Origin: Telluria antibiotica
GTDB lineage: Bacteria; Pseudomonadota; Gammaproteobacteria; Burkholderiales; Burkholderiaceae_D
Length of the DNA stretch: 64,000 nucleotides
NCBI RefSeq assembly: GCF_011682055.1
Contig: NZ_JAAQOM010000020.1
Coordinates: 62,001 to 126,000 of the forward strand
Reading direction: 5' to 3'
Positions 1 through 7,737 of the stretch are shown here, one piece after another. The notes under the pieces were generated by a model. The model searched no databases, had not been told where the DNA came from, and saw only the letters and a list, made by a program, of their open reading frames with translations. The stretch's first letter is position 1; the number at the start of each line of letters is the position of its first letter. The translations under genes were made by a program, and so were the position numbers.

Positions 1-552
1 TACGCGCAAAAATACGGCTGCCCCGTGCGCTTCGGCGCGCCCGCGAACGCGCTCGAATTCGCCAATGCCGACATCACGGCGCCCATCCCGACCGCGAATC
101 CGCTCGCGGCCGAAGGCCTGTTCCGCCTGCTCGACGAACGCCTCGCGCAGGCCGAGCGCACGAGCGTGGCCGCGCGCGTGCGCGAGCTGCTGCCGGCGAT
201 GATCGACCAGGGCGGTGCCCTGCGCGACGCGGTGGCGCGGCGCCTCGCGATCAGCGAGCGCACCCTGCAGCGCCGCCTGGCCGACGAGGGCACCGACTTC
301 TCCACGCTCGTCGACGAGGTGCGGCGCACGATCGCCCAGCAATACCTCGGCAGCGACCGCATCAGCGTCAAGAACCTCAGCTACAAGCTGGGCTTCGCCG
401 ACCCGAGCGCCTTCCACCGTGCCTGCCTGCGCTGGTTCGGCAAGGCGCCCGGCGAATTCCAGCAGGACCGGCTGAACGCGCACGGACAGTCGGCCGTCAA
501 TGGGACCACAGGCGCAACTGGCCCTGCATCTGGAGCTCGCCGTTCAGGGTGA
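1..552 (+). CDS. AraC-family transcriptional regulator, C-terminal part (5' truncated by window edge)
   Basis: The frame is open from base 1, so the start lies outside the window and only about 183 residues are visible. The C-terminal two-helix-turn-helix DNA-binding region of AraC/XylS regulators is clear: the first HTH is around VARRLAISERTLQRRLADEG and the second around LSYKLGFADPSAFHRACLRW, followed by the usual FGKAPGEF ending. The upstream part looks like the end of the arabinose-binding-like sensor domain of the OruR/ArgR-type subgroup. It would act as a cytoplasmic DNA-binding regulator; the ligand cannot be read. Its stop lies 56 bp inside the 3' end of the convergent secreted-protein gene, so the two genes overlap tail to tail. 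Whether it regulates the neighbouring DUF6160-like cluster is only a guess. Confidence 0.85.
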   Translation, partial: YAQKYGCPVRFGAPANALEFANADITAPIPTANPLAAEGLFRLLDERLAQAERTSVAARVRELLPAMIDQGGALRDAVARRLAISERTLQRRLADEGTDFSTLVDEVRRTIAQQYLGSDRISVKNLSYKLGFADPSAFHRACLRWFGKAPGEFQQDRLNAHGQSAVNGTTGATGPASGARRSG

Positions 553-964
553 TCCGGCCCAGGCTGTCCGTGACGGGCCCGCGCGGATCGGCCTGCACGC
601 TGAGCGATTCGAAGCCGGTGTCCGTGAACTTCGTCCACGCCGGCAGGGTCAGCGCCAGGTAGTTCGTGCCGTCGCCGGCCGTCTGCGCGCTGATGTTCAA
701 GCCCACCATCTGGATCAGGCCGCCGACGTTCTTGAGCACCGTGTACGTCGTGCGGCCATCGACCGTCTGGCCGATCGTCAGGCGGCTGTCGCCGATGCTG
801 CCATCGTCGGGGCGGTTCAGTTGCAGGCGCACGGCGAAGCTGACGCCGTCGGCGCCGCGCACCTGCGCCAGTTCGTCGTCGTCGAGCCGCTGCGGTCCCG
901 CCCAGGCTGCCCCGCACAGCATGGCCGGCAGGAGGAAGGCGAGGAGGCGCAGGCGCGGGCTCAT
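497..964 (-). CDS. Secreted DUF6160-like protein, 155 aa
   Basis: The protein starts with a signal peptide (MSPRLRLLAFLLPAMLCGAAWA, cleavage near residue 22), followed by the N-terminal signature of this cluster, LDDDELAQVRGADGVSF. The rest is rich in short beta-type segments with no catalytic motif. The start ATG overlaps the stop of the preceding gene by one base (TGATG), indicating translational coupling, so it is the last gene of a three-gene unit. A longer open frame running to 1474 was rejected because it lacks a signal peptide and lies across the neighbouring gene. The family resembles DUF6160 proteins, some of which are annotated in Acinetobacter as a putative pilus-system protein; that function is not demonstrated here. 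Confidence 0.75.
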   Translation of the reverse strand: MSPRLRLLAFLLPAMLCGAAWAGPQRLDDDELAQVRGADGVSFAVRLQLNRPDDGSIGDSRLTIGQTVDGRTTYTVLKNVGGLIQMVGLNISAQTAGDGTNYLALTLPAWTKFTDTGFESLSVQADPRGPVTDSLGRITLNGELQMQGQLRLWSH

Positions 965-1803
965 CAGTGGAACTTGACGTCGAGGTACTGCAACTGGATC
1001 GACCCGATGCGCGAGCTGCCGAGGTCCATGTTGACGCCCGCGTCGCTGCGGAAGCTGATGTTCCCGATCTGCAGCGTGCCGCTGGGCGCCGTCTGGCCGG
1101 CCTCGGGCCAGTTGACCCCGAGGTGCAGGGTCGATTTGCCCGCCTCGTCCGTGCGCGCGTTGAAGATGCCGGGCTGGGTCGTGACGTCGGCGATATGCCA
1201 CGGCGTCGTGGGTGCGGAACCGTCCGCCGTGGCGGCGCCGATCTTCACGTTCGACAGCACCATCGCCTCGCCGGTCGCGTCGCGCCCGTTCGGCGCCAGC
1301 GTGAGGCTGCCCAGCTCGAGCCGCCTGGCCAGGCCGAACGCCAGCCCGTCGCCGACGGTCGGCGTCGACCACTGCAGGCCGCCGCCGTAGTACACGAGGT
1401 CCTTCAGGATCACGCTGCCACCCTTCACGTCGAAACCGTTCGCGTTCACGCCGAAGTCGTAGGTGATCTGCCACACTTCGCGACCCGCCACGTTCTCCGG
1501 AAACGCGATGTTGATGATGTCGGCGCGGCCGGGCCCGCCGCTGATCACGTCGAGGCGGTACGGATCGGAGAACGGCGCGTCGGTGTTGTCGGAACGCGAC
1601 GCACTGAGGTTGCCGATGCTGAAGCTGTCGCCGCCGGGCGTGTAGTAGCGCATTTCCGCATTGCCCGACATGGAGAAGTTCGACAGGTTGAAGCTCATGC
1701 CGTCGCGCCCCGCCACTTTCGCGAGGGCGGTGTCCGGCAGCGGCTCGAGCGCGGCCGCGAGGGCCGGCACGCAGAGCAGGACGATGGCGGCCCGGGTACG
1801 CAT
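964..1803 (-). CDS. Secreted DUF6160-like protein, 279 aa
   Basis: An N-terminal signal peptide (MRTRAAIVLLCVPALAAA) is followed by the shared motif LPDTALAKVAGRDGMSFNLS, then about 240 residues of predicted beta-rich sequence. The ATG at 1803-1801 is preferred over an in-frame TTG one codon earlier because it forms a one-base TGATG overlap with the upstream gene stop, the same coupling used at the downstream junction. It is the middle gene of the three-gene set. An exported, cell-surface or periplasmic location is inferred from the signal peptide. No enzymatic motif is visible and the biological role is unknown. Confidence 0.75.
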   Translation of the reverse strand: MRTRAAIVLLCVPALAAALEPLPDTALAKVAGRDGMSFNLSNFSMSGNAEMRYYTPGGDSFSIGNLSASRSDNTDAPFSDPYRLDVISGGPGRADIINIAFPENVAGREVWQITYDFGVNANGFDVKGGSVILKDLVYYGGGLQWSTPTVGDGLAFGLARRLELGSLTLAPNGRDATGEAMVLSNVKIGAATADGSAPTTPWHIADVTTQPGIFNARTDEAGKSTLHLGVNWPEAGQTAPSGTLQIGNISFRSDAGVNMDLGSSRIGSIQLQYLDVKFH

Positions 1804-2630
1804 CAATGCCCCGTCGCGTTATTGACCGGCACGGTACCGGTGAGGTTCAGCGCCGTCAGCTTGTCGCGCCAGTTCAGCCAGATGCCGGCCTGCGCCTCGG
1901 TCAGTGCGGGCATGCCGGAACCTGCCTGGAATTGGACGGGCGTCTTGAGGATCGAGATCCAGAAATCGCGGCTCGGCCCGTTGGCGTCGCCCGCCGTCAC
2001 GCCGCCCACGCTGGACAGCGGCGTGCAGCCGGCGCACGTGCCGTCCCAGCGCTTGCCGCCGCCGGCATCGTTCATGCTGTCGATGATGCCGCCGGCGCCC
2101 GCATCGATGCGCATGGAGCCGGACAAGGTGGCGATCTTCATGCCGACGTCGCCGGAGATGCCGTCGAAGCCAAGGCGCATGCCGACCATCTCGCGCTGGT
2201 TGTTGACGCCGGTGTTTTTATAAACGAATTCGAAATACGGATTGGTGATCTGCACGAGCCGCTGGGCGGCGGTGCCGTCGGTGCGGCCGAATTGCAGCGC
2301 GCCGATGTCGAGGTCCGCGCCCGTGCCGTTGCGGGGCGCGTAGTTGTATTCGCCCAGGCGCATATTGGCCAGGTTGGCGTTCAGTGTGACGTCCGCATCG
2401 AGGCTGATGCGGGTGAAATCGAAACCGTTGTAGCTGGAGTTCCCGACCGTGAACAGGCCCTGGCCGCTGACGGTGGACAGTTCGGTGTCGGACAGCGCGC
2501 GCATCTGGGCGTTTGCCGCGCCGGGCAGCAGCATGAGTGCCAGCAAGGGCGCCAATAAGGAAGCCAATAAGCCCTTCATGAGCGCGGTCCGGACGCGGCG
2601 CGCGCTGCAGCGGAACATGGTGGTGCGCAT
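1803..2630 (-). CDS. Secreted DUF6160-like protein, first gene of a coupled trio
   Basis: This is the largest member of the trio, with a signal peptide core MKGLLASLLAPLLALMLLPG ending AANA and the motif LSDTELSTVSGQG immediately after. The start is uncertain: ATG at 2630 (275 aa) or ATG at 2579, which begins right at the hydrophobic signal (258 aa). A start at 2702 was rejected because it would translate the terminator at 2659-2691. None of the options has a convincing Shine-Dalgarno. Asn/Gly-rich beta-type repeats follow, together with a CAGC pair near residue 185 that may form a disulfide. The terminator just upstream separates it from the duplicated pair, so the trio needs its own promoter or readthrough. 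Confidence 0.7.
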   Translation of the reverse strand: MRTTMFRCSARRVRTALMKGLLASLLAPLLALMLLPGAANAQMRALSDTELSTVSGQGLFTVGNSSYNGFDFTRISLDADVTLNANLANMRLGEYNYAPRNGTGADLDIGALQFGRTDGTAAQRLVQITNPYFEFVYKNTGVNNQREMVGMRLGFDGISGDVGMKIATLSGSMRIDAGAGGIIDSMNDAGGGKRWDGTCAGCTPLSSVGGVTAGDANGPSRDFWISILKTPVQFQAGSGMPALTEAQAGIWLNWRDKLTALNLTGTVPVNNATGH

Positions 2631-2658
2631 AGAGAAAGAACCCGGGAAAACGAAGGTC

Positions 2659-2691
2659 AAAAAAACGGCCCGGGGTAAACCCACGGGCCGT
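2659..2691 (-). terminator. Intrinsic terminator after the 2714-3223 gene
   Basis: On the minus strand a hairpin with arms ACGGCCCG and CGGGCCGT is followed by seven T residues. It lies 23 bp after the stop of the upstream secreted-protein gene and before the trio. Confidence 0.8.
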
Positions 2692-2713
2692 CCATCACCC
2701 AAACCCGCGACGC

Positions 2714-3223
2714 TTAGTGCGCCCAGATGTAGACCGTGGTGCCTTGCAGCTTGATGTCGTTGGCAGCGAACGAACCGTACGAAGCGCTCGAGTTACCCAT
2801 CTTGATCGAGTCGACCGACATGTTCAGGTTCTTGTTCGTGTCGACTTGCGGGATGGCGATCTTGACCACGTCGCCAGCCGGCATGAAGGCAGCCAGACCT
2901 GCACCACCGGTCACGCCCAGCACGCTGGATGCGCCCGATGCTGCGCTGGCGTCAGCCTGGAACGTGGCATTGTTGATGATGTCGATCGTGGCAGCGATTG
3001 CACCCGTCATCTTGATGTTGTTGAAGCTCACCGAACCGCCGGCTGCGTCGGTGTCCGTGTACACGAACGAACCGATGTTGACATGCAGGTCGGCGGCAAT
3101 CGACACACCGTCACGGCCCGATACTTTGGACAGATCGGAATCGGCGATCGGGGTCAGGGCCGATGCATACGAAGCGATCGAGGACAGGGCGGCGACGACG
3201 GTCAGTTGTTTCAGCAGTTTCAT
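2714..3223 (-). CDS. Secreted DUF6160-like protein, 169 aa (duplicate copy A)
   Basis: The ATG at 3223 has a GGAG ribosome site 6-8 bases upstream, and the signal peptide (MKLLKQLTVVAALSSIASYA-SA) begins exactly there, so the longer open frame to 3367 is not used. The mature protein opens with LTPIADSDLSKVSGRDGVSI, is low in charge and rich in Ala/Gly/Ser/Asn, and ends YIWAH. It differs from copy B (3504-4013) at only nine of 169 positions, showing a recent tandem duplication. The many alternating polar/hydrophobic segments suggest a beta-structured exported protein. No catalytic motif is seen. It ends at an intrinsic terminator, so it is probably monocistronic. Confidence 0.8.
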   Translation of the reverse strand: MKLLKQLTVVAALSSIASYASALTPIADSDLSKVSGRDGVSIAADLHVNIGSFVYTDTDAAGGSVSFNNIKMTGAIAATIDIINNATFQADASAASGASSVLGVTGGAGLAAFMPAGDVVKIAIPQVDTNKNLNMSVDSIKMGNSSASYGSFAANDIKLQGTTVYIWAH

Positions 3224-3362
3224 GGTATCTCCAGTGTTATTGTGATCGACGGGAATCTCTTCGGGGCTTCCCCGCGCGTCCGCTTCGGTTCCTCTCCGGC
3301 TTGTGGCCTGTCGGGACGGCAGCGTCGGGACCGCTTGGCTTAACTGAATCCGTTTATCGGAA

Positions 3363-3456
3363 GTCAATTAAGTGGAAACAATGTTATTACTTCCGCTTCA
3401 ATAACCACATCCTTTTGTCCTTGCTCATGGAGCCAAATCGATGGATTCCTGAGCCA
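3363..3456 (-). promoter_or_regulatory. Duplicated upstream block of copy A
   Basis: This segment aligns with 4057-4149 upstream of copy B. On the plus strand both share GTCAATTAAGTGGA, then ATG-TA-TACTT, then GAGCCAAA-CGATGG and TGAGCCA about 53 bases further on. A plausible minus-strand -10 (TAATAA here, TATTAG in copy B) is in the shared part. Conservation beyond the coding region suggests a promoter/operator block, but no strong -35 is visible. Copy A carries about 96 extra bases between this block and its start codon. Confidence 0.45.
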
Positions 3457-3468
3457 GTCCGATGACAC

Positions 3469-3498
3469 ATTCGGGCGCGCTTTTGGGCGCGCCCGAAT
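3469..3498. other. Perfect 12-bp hairpin after copy B
   Basis: ATTCGGGCGCGC (3469-3480) and GCGCGCCCGAAT (3487-3498) form a perfect stem with a six-base loop, five bases after the copy B stop. No T-run follows on either strand, so it is either a non-canonical terminator or an mRNA 3'-end stabiliser. Confidence 0.5.
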
Positions 3499-3503
3499 AC
3501 AAA

Positions 3504-4013
3504 TCAGTGTGCCCAGATGTAGACAGTGGTACCCTGCAGCTTGATGTCGTTGGCGGCCATCGAACCGAACGAAGCGGTCGAATGGCCCATCTTGATGGAA
3601 TCGACCGACATGTTCAGGTTCTTGTTCGTGTCGACTTGCGGGATCGCGATCTTGACGACGTCGCCAGCCGGCATGAAGGCAGCCAGGCCTGCACCGCCCG
3701 TCACGCCCAGGACACTCGATGCGCCCGATGCTGCGCTGGCGTCGGCCTGGAACGTGGCGTTGTTGATGATGTCGATCGTGGCAGCGATCGCACCCGACAT
3801 CTTGATGTTGTTGAAGCTCACCGAACCGCCGGCTGCGTCGGTATCCGTGTACACGAACGAACCGATGTTGACATGCAGGTCGGCGGCGATCGACACGCCG
3901 TCACGGCCCGACACGGTGGACAGGTCCTGGTCGGCGATCGGCGTCAGGGCCGATGCGTACGAAGCGATCGAGGACAGGGCAGCGACGACGGCGATTTGTT
4001 TCAGCAATTTCAT
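3504..4013 (-). CDS. Secreted DUF6160-like protein, 169 aa (duplicate copy B)
   Basis: This is a near-identical paralogue of the 2714-3223 gene (nine substitutions, clustered at the signal peptide, the SGRDG motif flank and the C-terminal MGHSTASFGS region). A GGAG ribosome site sits six bases before the ATG. The signal peptide is MKLLKQIAVVAALSSIASYA, with cleavage expected after SA. The signature IADQDLSTVSGRDGVSI follows. An exported, beta-rich protein of unknown role is inferred. Its upstream block is also shared with copy A, so the duplication carried the promoter along. Confidence 0.8.
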   Translation of the reverse strand: MKLLKQIAVVAALSSIASYASALTPIADQDLSTVSGRDGVSIAADLHVNIGSFVYTDTDAAGGSVSFNNIKMSGAIAATIDIINNATFQADASAASGASSVLGVTGGAGLAAFMPAGDVVKIAIPQVDTNKNLNMSVDSIKMGHSTASFGSMAANDIKLQGTTVYIWAH

Positions 4014-4056
4014 GGAGTCTCCATTATTTTCGTTCGAACACGCGGCTTAATTGAAT

Positions 4057-4149
4057 GTCAATTAAGTGGACACCATGCTAATACTTTCCATTTGAAAACA
4101 GTGATGTATTGACTTGCCGAACGAGCCAAAGCGATGGCTTTTTGAGCCA
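4057..4149 (-). promoter_or_regulatory. Upstream block of copy B (shared with copy A)
   Basis: Conserved counterpart of 3363-3456, located 44-136 bases before the copy B start codon. The minus-strand candidate -10 is TATTAG. The distal end (TGGCTC repeated around CCATCGCTTT) could be an activator site; this is inferred only from conservation between the two copies. Confidence 0.45.
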
Positions 4150-4150
4150 T

Positions 4151-4179
4151 AAAAAAACCCGCTGCAGGCAGCGGGTTTT
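4151..4179 (-). terminator. typA terminator
   Basis: CCCGCTG/CAGCGGG stem with a short loop, followed on the minus strand by seven T residues, 21 bases after the typA stop. A four-T tract on the other strand gives weak bidirectional potential. Confidence 0.85.
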
Positions 4180-4200
4180 CCAGTACGGCGAGAAACGCGA

Positions 4201-6039
<1,839 letters not shown>

Positions 6040-6109
6040 ATGCGTTTTCAACAGTAAATGTTGCGTGATGGGCGGAAGAACTCGAAACTTCCGACTTCCG
6101 GAACCCACT

Positions 6110-6118
6110 AGTATAGCA
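6110..6118 (-). promoter_or_regulatory. Extended -10 promoter candidate for typA
   Basis: The minus strand reads TGCTATACT, an extended -10 (TGn + TATACT). There is no recognisable -35, as expected for that class. It would start transcription about 64 bases before the typA ATG. A GC-rich hairpin lies just upstream (6127-6154). Confidence 0.45.
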
Positions 6119-6320
6119 CGCTTACGCCCCACTGCTGCGGCGCAGCGGGGGGAAAAGCCTTGGATTTCAACGATTTGCCGGTTCAACAGGCCTTTTGGCC
6201 AGAATAACGGCGAAATGTTGAACGGTGATGACGTGAGGACGAGCTCGATGTGGCGCGCGACGTTGCGTTTTCAAGAGGCCGCGCCCGTTCTGGCACACCG
6301 TTAGCGCCAGAGCAAGCTTT

Positions 6321-7244
6321 TCAGTCTTGCAACCGCGCGATCAACCGTTCCGGTGCCAGCACGCCATAGTCCTGCAGGATGGCCGTGCCCAGCAATTTAC
6401 CGTCGTGGTACACGCGCACCCTGCCGGTTGTCTCCGGCAGCGCGACGGGCTCGCGGTTCAGCGCGAGGCGCTGGCCGTTGAGGAAGCGTGCGGCCAGTTC
6501 TGGCGTCAGGTCGACGCGCGGGAAGCTCGACAACAGGGCATCGACGGGGGCCAGCAGCGACAGCGGATTGTCGTGTACCTGCAACTGTTCCAAGGTGACC
6601 ATGCCATCTACCGTCAGCGCGCCGACTTGGATCCTGCGCAGCGCGTTCAGGTGCGCGCCACAGCCGAGCGCGGCGCCGATGTCCTCGCCCAGCACGCGCA
6701 CGTACGTGCCCTTGCTGCACGTGACGCGGATCGTGAGCATCGGCGCCTCGTACGCCAGCATCTCGAGCTTGTGGATCGTCACGGGACGGGCTTCACGTTC
6801 CAAAGTGATCCCCTCGCGCGCGTACTCGTACAGCGCCTTGCCGTCGCGCTTCAGCGCCGAGTACATCGGGGGCACCTGCAGGATGGGGCCGCGGAACCTG
6901 GCCAGCGCCGCTTCGATCTGTTCGACCGTCACGTCGACGGGACGCGTCTCGACGACCTCCCCTTCCGTGTCGCCCGTCGTCGTCCTCACGCCCAGGTGCA
7001 CGACGGCGTCGTACGTCTTGTCCGCTTCCAGCAGGTCTTGCGAGAACTTGGTCGCCTCGCCGAAGCACAGCGGCAACAGGCCCGTGGCGAACGGGTCGAG
7101 CGTGCCCGTGTGGCCCGCCTTTTTCGCGTTGACGACGCGTTTTGCCTTGATCAGCGCATCGTTGGACGACAAACCGACGGGCTTGTCGATGAGGAGCACC
7201 CCGTCGACGAGGTCGCGAGGCTTTTTCGGGGGACGTGCGTTCAC
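6321..7244 (-). CDS. truB: tRNA pseudouridine(55) synthase TruB, 307 aa
   Basis: Makes the universal pseudouridine 55 in the T-loop of tRNAs. The catalytic aspartate is D50 in the motif KAGHTGTLDPFATG. The family segments KTYDAVVHLG, PPMYSALKRDGKALYEYAR and CSKGTYVRVLGEDIG are present, and the C-terminal part is the PUA-like TruB_C region. The start is a GTG (VNARPPKKPR) whose last two bases share the rbfA stop (GTGA), a four-base overlap typical of coupled genes. It is the last gene of the rimP-nusA-infB-rbfA-truB order. The longer frame to 7688 merely reads through rbfA in another phase. Confidence 0.93.
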   Translation of the reverse strand: MNARPPKKPRDLVDGVLLIDKPVGLSSNDALIKAKRVVNAKKAGHTGTLDPFATGLLPLCFGEATKFSQDLLEADKTYDAVVHLGVRTTTGDTEGEVVETRPVDVTVEQIEAALARFRGPILQVPPMYSALKRDGKALYEYAREGITLEREARPVTIHKLEMLAYEAPMLTIRVTCSKGTYVRVLGEDIGAALGCGAHLNALRRIQVGALTVDGMVTLEQLQVHDNPLSLLAPVDALLSSFPRVDLTPELAARFLNGQRLALNREPVALPETTGRVRVYHDGKLLGTAILQDYGVLAPERLIARLQD

Positions 7245-7642
7245 TCGGAGTCCGAATCTTCTACGTCGTCTTTTGCTCTGGTCGCGTTCGCCTGGTCGAT
7301 CAGCGCGGACATCGCGAGACCGCGGCTCGTCGACGTGTCGTGCACGAAGTGAAGTTGCGGCAAGGTGTGGATGTGCAGGCGCTTGCCGAGCAGGTTGCGC
7401 AGGTAGCCGGACGCCTTGGTCAGGCCTTCCAGCGTCTGCTTGATCTCTTCCGGACTGTCCTTGAGCAGGGTGAAATAGATCTTCGCGTGCGCGTAGTCCG
7501 GGGTCAGCTTGACTTCGCTGATGGTGACCATGCCGACGCGCGGGTCCTTCAGTTCGAAGGCGATCAGTTCCGACAAGTCCTTCTGGATCTGGTCGGCGAC
7601 GCGCAAGCCGCGCTGGGGAATGCTTTTGCTGTGTTTTGCCAT
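7241..7642 (-). CDS. rbfA: 30S ribosome-binding factor RbfA, 133 aa
   Basis: A small KH-fold protein that assists maturation of the 16S rRNA 5' end on the 30S subunit. Family landmarks are RGLRVADQIQKDLSELI at the start, KDPRVGMVTISEVKLTPDYAHAKIYF in the middle and LRNLLGKRLHIHTLPQLHFVHDTS near the end. The acidic tail (AKDDVEDSDSE) is normal. It sits between infB and truB. The 95-base gap to infB can fold (TTGGGGC at 7666 with GCCCCAA at 7704) but has no T-run, so the operon probably continues through. Confidence 0.93.
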   Translation of the reverse strand: MAKHSKSIPQRGLRVADQIQKDLSELIAFELKDPRVGMVTISEVKLTPDYAHAKIYFTLLKDSPEEIKQTLEGLTKASGYLRNLLGKRLHIHTLPQLHFVHDTSTSRGLAMSALIDQANATRAKDDVEDSDSE

Positions 7643-7737
7643 GTTGTTTACGACTTATGAAAAACTTGGGGCCAGCGGCCCGCGCCAAGGCGCAGGCCTG
7701 CCAGCCCCAATGCTACTCCTATCGAAGGAGAGTCCGA

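Noticed and set aside
497..1474. 325-residue frame covering two secreted-protein genes
   Set aside because: Its first half is antisense-phase noise over the 964-1803 gene; signal peptide and stop/start overlap place the real gene at 497-964.
3363..4149. Sigma-54 promoter in the duplicated upstream blocks
   Set aside because: TGGCTC and GC elements are present but the GG-to-GC spacing is eight bases instead of ten.
6321..7688. 455-residue frame including rbfA region
   Set aside because: The N-terminal part is rbfA in another phase; the TruB fold starts at the GTG overlapping the rbfA stop.
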